Source: Pythium myriotylum
Lineage: Eukaryota; Oomycota; Peronosporomycetes; Pythiales; Pythiaceae
Assembly (NCBI GenBank): GCA_023091665.1
Contig: JALJCQ010000031.1
Coordinates: 62,001-126,000, forward strand
Reading direction: 5' to 3'
DNA: 64,000 bases
Within the stretch, counting starts at the first letter, position 1; every line of letters begins with the position of its first letter. Below the pieces are notes generated by a model, which worked only from the letters and a program-made list of their open reading frames with translations, made no database searches and was not told the origin of the DNA. The position numbers and the translations under genes are program-made. Of the stretch, positions 20,297 to 31,038 are shown in pieces.

Positions 20297-20542
20297 TTGC
20301 TGTGTTGGCTGGGAAACTCTGAGCTGGATGGTTTATCGATCACAGGGTGTTCAATTGTTTTGGAGCAGGTGATCCTGAATCACACGCAAACGGCAATACC
20401 AGTCTGCGGCATAATCCTTGTAGGTGATCATTTGCGCGGCATCGAAGTGGTCGGGAACAACACGATGATAATCCGCCTAATAAAGTCCTACAGATCTCCG
20501 TTGAACCCAGGACTTGAACAGTACGTTATGTTTGACAATTGA
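20297..20542 (+). pseudogene. RNase H fragment of a LINE retrotransposon
   Basis: The frame contains GIEVVGNNTMIIRLIKSYRSP, which lines up with VEVVGDSALILRQLRLYRPP in the LINE RNase H region at 44.7 kb; the catalytic Asp of the VGDS motif is Asn here. The fragment is short and has no complete domain, so I read it as a retrotransposon relic on the plus strand. Confidence 0.5.
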
Positions 20543-22039
20543 GCGCCCGAACACGGCGATATGGACATCGACTCCATGTCCGAAAGTGGGATCACAGTCT
20601 GCGGGCCTTTGAGAAGATGGCAGACGCGTTGTGTCGCGCCGTTGACACAGACGAAGCGATCGGAATTCCAAACCGATCTTTCGCATCTTTCTAAGGACAT
20701 CTCGCTTTGGCGGGAGCGGTCCTTCATGCGCTAACCTAAAGGACGGACTAGGATAGTAGCCTTTGACTAACTTGTAGGACTCCATCAAAGATGATGACGC
20801 AAGTGAGGTCTATTGAGTTCAACCTGTGAATCCTAACTGCATCAAAGATGTCGAGGGTGAGAATTTGGAGGCCGAACAAACTACTCTCGACTGCGTGCTG
20901 TATATCTGCCACCCTTTGTTCTTGTGTTGATGGAGATTCTGAGTGCTCTATTGGCGTAATAGTAGTTGTCTGTATGTAGACTACCGGCTACAAAACAATG
21001 AGTGACAGTGGGCAAACTACCAAAGCAGCCTCGTCTAAGCAACGATCTCCTTAGTCTTTCGATGGCGTGAAACGAAACTAATAATCGTTGAGTCTGCTCG
21101 TTATGGATGAATTTCACGCAAGCAGAAATGAAACACGATCAAGTACAGTCATACCCCGCAACTCGTCTCTCGGGAAATCTTCGCTCCTTCCGTAAATTAT
21201 ATTCCTTCCCACAGTCCTTCCATGAGTGATAGTCACTAACTTTGGTTAAGGTGCTCCTCCCACTTTCCCGCACTTCATCTTTACATGCACATGCAACCCA
21301 GTCAATAGGCATCCTGTCCCGCCTTGTCTTCAAACGCAAGTTTATCTATAATGACGCCAATGAATTTCGTTTTTGTAGGGGGAATTATGGTACTGGTGGT
21401 GGAGGTGCTGTGGGGGATCGGCACAACCTCTCCGTGCTTTCATCAACACGGACGGCATCGAGTTAATCAACAGACGTGTTGAGAAGCTCCCGAGAACACC
21501 ATGTCAGCTCTCCAACCCATGGGTCTCGACATCACCAGAAGCTGGAAAGCAATGCACCTCCATCTCTGCTCAATTCAGACCATTAACTAGATATATTATA
21601 TAACAGGCTCTTGGGTCAATGTGAGAAGCACTCTCACCTCTCACAAAACATCATGAACCCTGCGTTTTTTATATCTCAGGGGGGGACGAGTTGCGGGGTA
21701 TGACTGTCCTGATCGAGTTGTCTGCGATGTTCTTCCTGATCTTTTGTGCTCCACATCTGGTCAAAATCCCGGCTGTTTGAGTCGGCAAGAATCCCACCTG
21801 AGCAATGCGTACAATTTGCACGCTTTGAAACTCCAACGAAAATATCTCGTTTTTCTTTGTCCGACGATATTTCGGTGGCAACAAACAAGATCAAGAGGTT
21901 GCGTGGACGACCCACCAGTTAAACGGGTGGGGATGAGGGATGGGACACATCGTAGCTGGACCATGTGTCTTCCAAAACTGTGGCTGTGTACCTGCTGAAT
22001 TCCTTGAAAGACGTCAGTGCTTATAGGATAGGCAATGGC
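20543..22039. other. Intergenic, LINE tail and nothing else recognised
   Basis: At about 20,785-20,815 the sequence GATGATGACGCAAGTGAGGTCTATTGAG is one of the recurring LINE-type 3' tails of the window (minus-strand element). TACCCCGCAACTCGTC (21,153) recurs in reverse complement near 21,690. No coding motif was recognised elsewhere. Confidence 0.4.
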
Positions 22040-23008
22040 GTCAAGGTAACCACGATGACTGGCTTTCACAAGCACCAGCGTCTAACTCGCATCTGCCAGA
22101 TGCGAGTCATACAATGAATGCGCGAGGGCGACCGCCAGGAAAACCCCACGAGCAGTAAACTGTGATCAACAAGGACTGAATGAGGGAGGTTGTTGCCTCA
22201 TCTCTTACTTCGCAAAACCAGACGAATTTCCGAAATGAACTGACGTCAGTCTCTCTTTTCTCCACAACTTTCTATTGCGTCTGACGCGTAGACCTTATTT
22301 TGGAGCGCTGTTCGTCCTACCGAGAATGAGTGGGTAGTGTGTAAATTCTTGCGAGGGGAGTTGGAGACCGTGTTCTGCTTTGATTATATCTGGGGATGCG
22401 GGGATGCGCGGGTGGACGGTGATGAGGACATGTGGAGTCGGCAACGGTAGCTGAACTCTACGCTAACAAACAGCCGGAATGGCCCCCGTACCGTACGGGG
22501 CATGGGCCACCCTCACACTGCAAACAGCACCCACCGCAATCCGTTGAAGCGTCCAGTTGGTGTGCTGGGGGAATTCTGCAGTAGTCTGTTTGGTCTGGAA
22601 ACGCGACAAATGTAATCGTTCAACGAAAGCAGACGCTGAGACATCTAAAGCAGACGAATGTTGTAAAATGGTTAGTCCATGCAGGACTGATCTTGCATGA
22701 ATCGTGCCATGGACGTCTGACCGATCGTGCACAAAAGGTGCATACAAAATCTGCTCGCAAAAATGCAGACGTTGCAAACCTCGACTACTCCGTAGTGACC
22801 ATTGTGGTGGTCCCCGTAAGACACAACTCGGTCACAGATGTTTCACGCGATAGAAAGACCTCCAAAACGCTTCGGAAACCATGGCTCCTCGGGCAGCGTT
22901 CGTTAGTTCAGAAACAACGGCACGTACGAGTCTCATTCTGCAATTTGCTCTCCGCCAGCAACAAGCCCTCCAGCTCTCTCCCAGTCGACCTCCACTTCAA
23001 TCGTTCCG
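22040..23008. other. Duplicated upstream region of dioxygenase copy 1
   Basis: This region parallels 47,925-49,456 upstream of the second dioxygenase. Shared landmarks in order are GTCAAGGTAACCA, TGGCTTTCA, GCTGTTCGTCCTAC, GACGGTGATGAGGA-like sequence, TTCACGCGATAGAA and GACCTCCAAAACGCTTCGGA. No gene was recognised inside. It shows that the dioxygenase was duplicated with about 1 kb of 5' DNA. Confidence 0.6.
22931..22948 (+). promoter_or_regulatory. Initiator element of dioxygenase copy 1
   Basis: TCTCATTCTGCAATTTGC fits the oomycete initiator plus flanking element (CATTYYNCAWTTTNC) without mismatch in the core. It lies 61 bp upstream of the ATG. Confidence 0.65.
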
Positions 23009-24118
23009 ATGGTCCAGCTCTCTTCGATCTTCGCCGCAGCGGCACTCGTTATGGCTGGTGCAGCCATCGCCCACCCTGGCGAGGCTCACCACGAGCGCTC
23101 GCTCGAGGAAATCGAAGCCGAGAAGCTCTTCCACGCTAACGCGCATCGCTCTCTCGCTGCTTGTGCCAACACGCCGCACTTCCGCGAGCTCCAGGAACGT
23201 GCAGCCGCCCGTCGCCTCGAAACCATCCGGTCGATCCACGAGGAGCGTCGCCGTCTTTCGCTCGCCGATATCATCGACAAGAAGCACATGACCGCGCTTT
23301 CGTGCGTGACACCGACAAGCTACGACAAGGTCGCTTTGTTCGGATCGACGCCCAAGTGCGTCTTGAGCCCGGAAGTGACGCAGGGTCCGTACTACGTCAA
23401 GGGCGAACTCATTCGCAATGACATTCGCGAAGACCAAGTTGGTGTGGACTTGTATGCCCTGCTACAGTTCATCGACATCAACACGTGCAAGCCCGTACCC
23501 AACTTCTACATCGACTTCTGGGGAGCAAATGCCACAGGTGTCTATTCGGGCGTGCTCGGTTACGACAATGGCGACTCCTCGGACGTGGGCAACTACAACA
23601 CGACATTCCTTCGCGGCTTGGCGCCAACTGACAAAGATGGTCTCGTGCAGTTCATCACCAAGTACCCGGGCCATTACATTGGTCGCACCCACCACCTCCA
23701 CATCGTTGCTTCTCACGGCGGCAAGGTTCTGCGGAACAACACCTACAGTGGTGGAGGAATCGCGAGCGTCGGGCAGCTTTACTTCGATGAAGACCTATCG
23801 GTCGAAGTCGAGAAGCTCTCGCCATACACGCTCAACAAGCAGTACCTTACGAAGAACAGCAACGACTCGATCCTGGCGATCGTGAAGGACTCAGGCTTCG
23901 ACCCCGTGTTTGAGTACACACTGCTGGGTGACCACGTGGAGGACGGCATCTTCTCTTGGGTCTCGGTCGGCGTGAATGCGAGCATCTCGGGCTTCATCAA
24001 GCCGTCGGTGCACTGGACGGGCTCGGGTGGTGTGCCTGACCCATCCTTCAAGCACACCGACATGCTTCCACCTGGACAGACCTTCCCGCCGCAGTACGCA
24101 AACCCAAAAGGTCTCTAA
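23009..24118 (+). CDS. Secreted intradiol ring-cleavage dioxygenase, copy 1
   Basis: This intron-free gene encodes 369 residues with a signal peptide (MVQLSSIFAAAALVMAGAAI, cleavage near AHPG). After a charged linker of ~90 residues comes an intradiol dioxygenase core: VTQGPYYVKGE, DFWGANATGVYSGV, KYPGHYIGRTHHLHIV. The probable Fe(III) ligands are Tyr179, Tyr223, His229 and His231. These enzymes open catechol-type rings between the two hydroxyls; secreted versions are known from fungi and oomycetes and are thought to act on plant phenolics. Its sister at 49.5 kb is very similar. The location among xylanases and feruloyl-esterase-like genes suggests work on phenolics released from cell walls. 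Substrate is unknown. Confidence 0.9.
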   Translation: MVQLSSIFAAAALVMAGAAIAHPGEAHHERSLEEIEAEKLFHANAHRSLAACANTPHFRELQERAAARRLETIRSIHEERRRLSLADIIDKKHMTALSCVTPTSYDKVALFGSTPKCVLSPEVTQGPYYVKGELIRNDIREDQVGVDLYALLQFIDINTCKPVPNFYIDFWGANATGVYSGVLGYDNGDSSDVGNYNTTFLRGLAPTDKDGLVQFITKYPGHYIGRTHHLHIVASHGGKVLRNNTYSGGGIASVGQLYFDEDLSVEVEKLSPYTLNKQYLTKNSNDSILAIVKDSGFDPVFEYTLLGDHVEDGIFSWVSVGVNASISGFIKPSVHWTGSGGVPDPSFKHTDMLPPGQTFPPQYANPKGL

Positions 24119-24839
24119 TGGAGTAGCGTCCTAAGCTTCGGGACATGTGATATTTCCCTCCCATATCCAGAAAGCCCCCATGACTGAAGGCGAGAGTGGA
24201 AGTGATCGCCGATTGTGGAGCAAATTCAGTTAAGCAACTTAAAAATACGTGCCCTTGTTGCTCCTCTTACTCTGTGATTCCTTAATTAAACAGCATTATT
24301 TCCATCCCATTGAGAAATCAGGATCGAAGAAAGCCAGTACTCAATTCATCCGTTACACAGGTGATGTGATGAGATTTTGGGCTCATTCAATTATGGTCTA
24401 TTGCCTTACTGCATATAGAAACCTATAGCCGGCTTCGTGCCCCTGCTTATGAGATTTTGGGCAACAACGATGAACAAAACAATGATGATGATGGAAATGG
24501 AATCTGTTGAGTTGCGATTTATGCACTCTACTACTAGCTATCAGCTCGATAAGGTCCCTTACAGATCACAGCCGGATCAGACCCCGCCTATCGATCACAA
24601 GATCATAACGGGATCTGAGAGAGTGTGGCATGATCCAAGGGCAAGATCATAAGACGTAATTGGCAACAGAAATCGCAAGTCTTTGCTCTGGAAACAAAGG
24701 AGAGCATGCTTACCGAATGACAACGAGCATGTTTCCTTCGCCACTTGTACTGAAGTCAGGATTAGTCTCGTGGAGACTAAGACACCATTGGATTCGAAGG
24801 ATTCAGGCAGTTTTTTTTTGGTCACTTGAAGTGATACGG
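24119..24839. other. Intergenic, nothing clear
   Basis: No gene was recognised. ATGATGATGATGGAAATGGAA followed by TCTGTTGAGTTGC at about 24,483-24,520 is a further copy of the LINE-type 3' tail, and AACCTATAGCCGGC at 24,419 matches the inner part of LINE 3' ends at 43.1 and 44.4 kb. Confidence 0.4.
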
Positions 24840-25215
24840 TACTTAGCGACGGCGCCCACCTTGGGCGAGAAGCCACGAAGCGAGATGGTGTCCGTTGTGA
24901 CCACTGCGTAGTCCTGGTGCTCCAGCGGCTGCGAACTACCCGACGAAGTTCTAATTGCTTACGAGTCCGAAGAGGGCGTTGGCGATGCCACCACCCGAAG
25001 TGGCCCCAGCCCCAGCACCGGTACCCGCCGTGAAGTCGGGAGAGAGCTCGAGCGCGACGTTGAGCAACGGGTAGTCCCCCAGCGGTCAATATCGACGTAG
25101 GTGTCGTGATCGACGTTGGTGAAGACGCAGAAGCCCTTGCGCGGCCGACGACGCGAGGCGTTCAACGGAGAGCCACTGGAGATGATGATGAAGTTCAAGT
25201 CTATTGAGCGCAATA
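24840..25215 (-). pseudogene. Relic of an unrecognised spliced gene
   Basis: On the minus strand, coherent protein segments appear in changing frames: GFCVFTNVDHDTYVDI, then (shifted) DYPLLNVALELSPDF with a Gly/Ala-rich tail, a plausible GTAAGC donor, then HQDYAVVTTDTISLRGFSPK. GC content is higher than in the surroundings. I could not assign a family. The frameshifts and the LINE-type tail joined to its upstream side (about 25,182-25,210) indicate a decayed gene. Confidence 0.4.
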
Positions 25216-26370
25216 AATGTACTAATAGTTGGAGCTCTGTGCATCCTGGACTTAACGTGGGTCAATCTGGCTGGAGAGCCAGGGCTGTAAATTGGAAGCG
25301 GTGAGCTGGGGTAGGTCTGCATCGTAGGGCATGTCGGTGGGCGACGGACTTGGCTCTAGAGGGCTCAGTCCGTCGCATGGGTGCCCACGCCGTGGCCATG
25401 GCGTTGTGAGACCTCACTTAGTAGTTGCTGACCGTGTCGCAAGGCGTCGCGCTTGGTGGTAGAGCAGCCGGAGCCACTCGTTCTGTGGTGCCAATGCTCG
25501 CCGAGCTGCCGGAGAATGACTCCGCTGGTGCCGATGACCATGAGGCACCAGCCGTTGGAGAGCCACTGGAGATAGGCCAAGCCGTGCGCAGCCTGCACAA
25601 GCGCGCTAGAGGCATCGAAGCAGGAGCACAACACCGAGTACCAGCTATTAGGATACATTTAATGCGCTCAATAGATGATGATGAAGGTGAAGTCTATTGA
25701 GCGCAATAAATGTACCCTAATAGCTGGGGCTCTGGTGCAAGCTCCGGTCCTTACCGTGGGTCAACTTGGCTGACTAGCCAGGGGTGTAAGTCGGAGAGAT
25801 TAATGCGCTCAATGGACGGCGACGCTGGTAGCAGCTGGGCTTAGGCGCGCAACGTCGCCACACTTCTCCCGGAAGAGCTGCACTTGGAGTCTGCCAGCAT
25901 CGACGTATTTGAAGACGCCCCGGTTCTAGTCGTAGGCCACGCCGTCGACCATGGTGGGGTGCTGGCCACCCCAGCCGGAGCAGCGGTCCGAGTTGACCAC
26001 CTTGCGCTTGAGCCTCTGCGTGCTGGGCCTTGCCTGTAGGTGGGCGTGACGGGCACGTAGACGACGCTGCCGTGCGGCATGTATGTGGGACTCCTTTTCA
26101 GTCTTGAAGAGGTAAACTTGAGCGGTCACAGAGCAGCCAGAGCGCCGAGACCTCGACCTCGACCTCGACCTCAACGGGGATAGGAGGCAGGGTTGATCGC
26201 TGACGCGGCCAATACACCAGCGGTGCTCTTCACCCCAGCCAACCCACACCCATAGAGAGGAATAATGATGATTAAGTGAAGTCTATTGAGCGCAATTAAT
26301 GAGCTTATGTGCGTTCTGTCCTTACCGTGAGCCAACTTGGCTTAGAAGCCGGCGTCGTAGTCTTAGCCAA
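25182..26370 (-). repeat. Three LINE-type 3' ends with gene-relic sequence between
   Basis: Copies at about 25,182-25,300, 25,676-25,795 and 26,262-26,370 start with GATGATGATGAAG-like repeats, then GTCTATTGAGCGCAATAAATG, then TTACCGTGGGTCAACTTGGC-like sequence, all in one orientation. Between them lie decayed coding pieces on the minus strand, for example HGLAYLQWLSNGWCLMVIGT (25,500-25,600) and GWGGQHPTMVDGVAYD (25,920-25,985) followed by a stop and more open frame. I did not identify the parent genes. Confidence 0.5.
25642..25726. repeat. 33-bp imperfect fold-back around a LINE tail
   Basis: Arms 25642-25674 and 25694-25726 are reverse complements with two mismatches and a 19-nt loop made of the ATGATGATGAAGG tail. 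Two oppositely oriented LINE 3' ends joined head-to-head would give this arrangement. Confidence 0.7.
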
Positions 26371-29062
26371 CTCGCACTTCGATCACATTGTCTTGAGATC
26401 GCGCAGGTTGGCGATGTCGTGTGCCAGACGCGCGAGGGGGTGGCTGAAAGTCGGAGAAGGAATGGAGAAGTGGCGAGGAGGAAGTGGGATCTGTCGTCGC
26501 TGTTCATAGCGGTACCCTTGACCGGCGCAAGACTTGCGCGCACAATGACGAAGGCACTCGGTGACCCATCCGCGGGCGCTGAAGTAATCGCGCCGCGCCG
26601 CACTAAATGTTGTTGTCGGGTGCGCCAATAGCGACGCCCATCAGATGACGATGCAGCCGCTTCTGACCTGCGGAGAAGAATTGAAGTCGATCAAGTGCGC
26701 TACCCTTCAGTGATTCCGCATTGAAGAGCAGTCGTGACTGTTTTTGTGGTCGCCAGAACGAGATCAAAGTGAGACCAGCTGTTTGGGTGATTGGATCTAT
26801 GTACGATCAGAGTGGGACTTTGGTTGAGATCTAGGTTGGGATCTGATCTCGAAATGATCTGAAAAGGATTTCTCCATCAGCTCGTAGTGCAATATTCGGC
26901 TGGATAGCTTCTTTTCATGCGGGCGACATCACCAAAGCAAATATCGATATAAGCCACGGGAAATGGGGATACAAGGCGTACCATTTTAGGCTTTAAAAGA
27001 ATAGACATGTTGAGGCACACGAGAAGTGTGAGCCCGGGGAGTGGTGCAGTGTGTTCCGAGGCTGCTTGTTGCTTGCATGACAAGTGAGAGCTCGTCCTCG
27101 TGTCCTCGCCTTCACTTACGCACAGTCTGTGTCTAAGTAAAGGACGCTAGTGAACGACGCAGCGTGCGGCTCTCTCCGCCGTCCACCGCGCTGACCTCTC
27201 GGAAACTCGAAAGCACTCGGCACCGGTTCGGTGCATTCGTTTTGACGGTGAGAGCCATACGCCATCCTACGAAAACGGTTTTTCCATCGCTGCTGGTAAA
27301 CCACATTAGCACGTTGAAGTCCTGCTAGATTGGTCAGACAAAAAACTTTGGTTGTTTTCTGGAACGAGGCCAGAGATGAACTGGAGATATTTGTCCGGTC
27401 AGATCTTTCTTTTGCTCGGTGAGACTGCAGGCGGAGCACTCGCCTAATGCCAAGTGTCGCGAAGAGCCGACAGGGCGAAATATGCTGTGCAACCTCAAGG
27501 ACCCTGCTACACTCCACTTACCTGACTGGTGTTCGGCTGTGATCAATGAGGCAGCTGATATGAACCAGAGCAGGTCCTTGCACCCGGTGCTGCAATGGTT
27601 CAGGAATGCCCCTGGCGTACTCCACAGTACTAGTATAACATTTATCGGTGACTGTGTCAAGCGAACGGTAAGGTAGTTCACGCCCCAGATGTGACAAAAC
27701 ACAACGACAGAGATCGTTCGTCCAGAACAAAGTTAGGTGTAGCGGAAGCATCGGGAACTTTGGAATCGAACGGCATCGAGCAGGTGACGCCTAACCGAGC
27801 AAGCGGTGCCGAATATTGGTGATCAGGAATCAACAGCTCTGTAGCGATATCCAATGAGGGGTTGCGCCAAAATTTGGTCTTCTATGGGATTGCTGGCAGG
27901 TCGTTGTAGTCACTTCAAGAATGTCTAGACAATGAGCTGTACAACGAAAGAGACAAAGTTCGATCAATCCGAGATAGAGCTCCATTCTTGAAGTTGTGCA
28001 AATTGCCCTTCACTGGCACAGGAAGGGAGACGGCACCGTCTACTTCAGCAAGTACTCGAAGTAGGATACGTCGTTCGTTGAAGACTTTGTTTTCGTTGAG
28101 CACGTCAGCCGGCAGTGTCAGGCTCCAGCTGGAAGTCCGTTTGTTGGGAAGTGCGCAACTTCCGAAGTTAAACCGTGCAAATGGAGTCGAATGCAGCCAG
28201 TTCAATCGATTTACCGTAGCAGTGAAGTCTTTGAAATCAAAAGTTGGAATAGCATCTTTACTCCAATTGTATCTCGTCTGCTGCAAAGTTCGGGGTTTTG
28301 CCCACATCTTCTGAGTTTCATTAGTGCTGATCTCGGTGGCACGGAGAGAAGTACGAGATTGGGCGTTGGCTTTCTCCTCTCCAGTACTGCATATTCAAGC
28401 GCCGGAAACTGGATAATGATGGGAAGAGTGGGACGATCAGCATGGAAAGCGTGTGGCCCGTCCCACGTCATCAGTTGAAGATTGGGATCGGGGCAACCTT
28501 CAGCAGGATGTGTGGTAGAGATGTTGCAGCTGTACTGCCTCGAATGAGCACATCCTCCTCAACGACATTCGCATCTTGCGAGTGCAAGGATAAAGCGTGA
28601 GCCTATTTGGGCCCAAACGTTGATTTGGACAAAACTGCGACATCAACCCTTGACGAGCCACTAAAGGAACACCTTGTAGGAGAGTTTGGTTCCATGCAAA
28701 CTTAGTGACGGGTTTGCGCTTGGGAGACGCCTTTTGTTAGAATCTCGAAGCATGCCAAACCTTTTCTGCAAATCTTGCACACTTTAAGGTTTGCGGCTGC
28801 GAATATGTGCTCAAAACGGCGCAATCCCAGTCTCTTCACGTCGAGATGACCCATACAGCGCCGCTAAATCTCCCCATCCTGCAAGCCTCTTCCTACACGA
28901 TCTGCGTCCAAAATTTTTGTGCCGTTGAGACGAGAAGGCTGATGCGATAAGCGTGAATTGAACAGGACTCATTGATGCCCTGTGAGTTGTGACAATCTTC
29001 CAGAGGCAGCCTTGGTGCTCTGGCAGACAAACTCCTGCATAAGCGAGAGCGGTCTCCATCGA
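26371..29062. other. Intergenic, gene-poor
   Basis: No recognisable gene was found in this 2.7-kb stretch. The longest coherent frame is on the minus strand at 27915-28307 (130 codons, no known motif, AT-richer than the nearby hydrolases), overlapped in another frame by 28211-28471. These may be decayed coding sequence or chance. An initiator-like CACATTCTCGTTTTTGC at about 29,063 belongs to the next xylanase. Confidence 0.35.
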
Positions 29063-29116
29063 CACATTCTCGTTTTTGCTGTCTACTCGCAAGCCACCAA
29101 GCCTCCAAGTCTCACT

Positions 29117-30181
29117 ATGCGCGTGCTCGCTATCATTGCCACCGCTGCCGCCACACTCGGTCTTGCCAACGGCGACGCCATCATCCAGTCCTCCTACAAA
29201 GGAAGCCAGGGCCTCAATGACCTTGCCAAGAACTCGGGCAAGTACATGGGCACGGCGACGAACCTCAACCCTGGCGATTCATTCTATACCAAGGAGCTAG
29301 AGAACAGCGCCGACTGGGGCTTCCTCACTCCGGGCAATGGCATGAAGTGGGATTTCACGGAGCCGTCACGCAACTCGTTCACGTTCAGCGCCGGAGATGC
29401 TATCGTTGCAGAAGCTAAGAAGTTCAATGCCAAGGTTCGCTGCCACACACTCGTTTGGCACTCGCAGACCCCTCAGTGGGTCCAGAACCTCAGCCGTGAT
29501 GAGATGCTCAAGGCTCTCGAAAATCATATCACACAGGTGATGACCCACTTCGGTGCCAACTGTGCCCACTGGGATGTGCTGAACGAGGCGTTGAACGAGG
29601 ACGGCACGTACCGCCAGTCGTTCTGGTACCAGAAGACCGGTACGGACTACATCGCCACGGCCTTCCGCACGGCCGCAGCGGTGAAAGCTCGCCTTGGGCT
29701 TCCAACGCTTCTCTTCTACAACGACTACAACACGGATCGCATCAACGCGAAGTCGACTGGTGCTTTGAACAACATCGTCAAGTTCCTCAAGAACCAAAAC
29801 ATTGCGATTGATGGTGTCGGATTTCAGGCCCATCTTACGGCCGGTCAGGTAGCCTCGGTGGCCGACCAAGTCGCTAACATGAAGCGCTTCACGGACCTCG
29901 GACTGAAGGTCGCCATCACAGAGCTCGATGTCAAAGTCGGCACGACGAACCCGTCGACGGCGTCCCAACAACAGCAGGTGACTGCGTACCAGGACACAGT
30001 CGCGGCCTGCAAGCAGCTCGGCGGCTGCCTCGGAGTCACGATCTGGGACTTCCCAGACCAGTACTCGTGGATCACCAACGATGCACCGCTGCCGATGTAC
30101 CAGCCAGGTGGCGTCAACACCAAGGTCGTGCGTAAGGCCTCATACGATGGCATCGTGCGCGGCTGGGGCGGCACTGTCTAA
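29117..30181 (+). CDS. GH10 endo-1,4-beta-xylanase, copy B
   Basis: This encodes 354 residues from the ATG at 29117; the frame is open 45 codons further upstream, but the signal peptide MRVLAIIATAAATLGLANG and its promoter position support the internal ATG. Acid/base Glu157 (WDVLNEALNEDG) and nucleophile Glu269 (ITELDVKVG) are present, with RCHTLVWHSQTPQW and IWDFPDQYSW. It shares base-identical blocks with copy A at 29,429-29,499 and 29,585-29,724. It is a secreted single-domain xylanase. Confidence 0.96.
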   Translation: MRVLAIIATAAATLGLANGDAIIQSSYKGSQGLNDLAKNSGKYMGTATNLNPGDSFYTKELENSADWGFLTPGNGMKWDFTEPSRNSFTFSAGDAIVAEAKKFNAKVRCHTLVWHSQTPQWVQNLSRDEMLKALENHITQVMTHFGANCAHWDVLNEALNEDGTYRQSFWYQKTGTDYIATAFRTAAAVKARLGLPTLLFYNDYNTDRINAKSTGALNNIVKFLKNQNIAIDGVGFQAHLTAGQVASVADQVANMKRFTDLGLKVAITELDVKVGTTNPSTASQQQQVTAYQDTVAACKQLGGCLGVTIWDFPDQYSWITNDAPLPMYQPGGVNTKVVRKASYDGIVRGWGGTV

Positions 30182-30367
30182 GATGCAACTTTTTGCATCA
30201 AGTTGTTTGCTTGGGACGCGTGTGATCAGCTTCGCGAGCCACAAAGTCACGTTCCTAGTGTGAGTAAACCGCTATTCAATGTTTTCTTTATGTGTGTACT
30301 CGCTCGACTCTTGGTTGCTCTTCGCTGTCCACTGCGCGTTGTAGAGCAAACGGACTTCACAACCAAG
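30182..30367. other. 3' flank of GH10 copy B
   Basis: This is non-coding flank with no recognised feature. Confidence 0.4.
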
Positions 30368-30488
30368 CCTGAACCGGAAACCATGACCATCGTTTGGTAG
30401 GTTGTTACTACTACGTAGTAGTAACAACTTACCTGAACCGGAAACCATGACCATCGTTTGGTAAGTTGTTACTACTACTACGTAGTAG
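30368..30488. repeat. Tandem 64-bp duplication with a perfect 28-bp palindrome
   Basis: A 32-nt block starting CCTGAACCGGAAACCATGAC occurs exactly at 30368-30399 and 30432-30463. Between and after the blocks are GTTGTTACTACTAC / GTAGTAGTAACAAC palindromes: 30401-30428 is a perfect 28-bp palindrome, and a second, slightly longer one follows at about 30,465-30,488. Confidence 0.85.
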
Positions 30489-30921
30489 TTGCCATGGGTC
30501 CGATTACCCCTGATACCAATCCGTTATTTTTGGGGGTATGCTATAATACATGTACCGAAATAATTGTCACTCATGTCTCCGTTAGACAAGGAAATGTCTC
30601 TACCTCCTACGTAGTATGGTTGTGATGGACTCAACTTGACAGTACAGTCTCGAGACGTCGACGAAAAGTGGATAGGAGGCATCGGCCTCATCTAACCATC
30701 GAGCGAGATCCATCGAGAACGTGAACATGCCGTGAGCCCTTGTGGAGGAAAGCGGAACTAACTTGGATTGTACTCTATACTCACCATCGACTCAGCTTGC
30801 TCGAGCTCCACGTCCATCGTGAGTGAACCTTAGATCGCGTCCTTCTTCAGTCGACGCGGCGAGATCTCCCAATCGAGTGAGGTCAAGAGATTCGGGCTTT
30901 GCATCATTCGAGGAACATCTT
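30489..30921 (+). repeat. CAP-upstream dispersed repeat, copy 3, cut by a Mutator-like element
   Basis: This carries GCCATGGGTCCGATTACCCC, GGACTCAACTTGACAG, AAAAGTGGATAGGAGGC, CATCTAACCATCGAGCGAGA and ATCTCCCAATCGAGTGAGG in the same order as 16,310-16,740. It stops at the Mutator-like element's target duplication and no CAP gene follows on the other side of the element. Confidence 0.6.
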
Positions 30922-30931
30922 CCTTTACAGT
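30922..30931. repeat. Target-site duplication (left) of Mutator-like element
   Basis: CCTTTACAGT here is repeated exactly at 42206-42215. A 10-bp duplication fits the 9-11 bp typical of Mutator-like transposons. Confidence 0.75.
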
Positions 30932-31038
30932 GGAAAACCCTGAAAACCTGTCATCGTAGCACTGAATATCTGTTATCGCTAAATATACACTGAATACCTG
31001 TCATGTGCCCTGAAAATATGTTATATTCCTCGTCGACC

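Noticed and set aside
23009..23300. RXLR-type effector motif in the dioxygenase N-terminal linker
   Set aside because: Arg-rich stretches such as RRLSL and RRRLS occur but none is a true RxLR-dEER arrangement at the right distance, and the protein has a full enzyme domain.
28982..29116. 45-codon N-terminal extension of GH10 copy B
   Set aside because: It would place the signal peptide internally; the initiator element and comparison with the other copies support the ATG at 29117.
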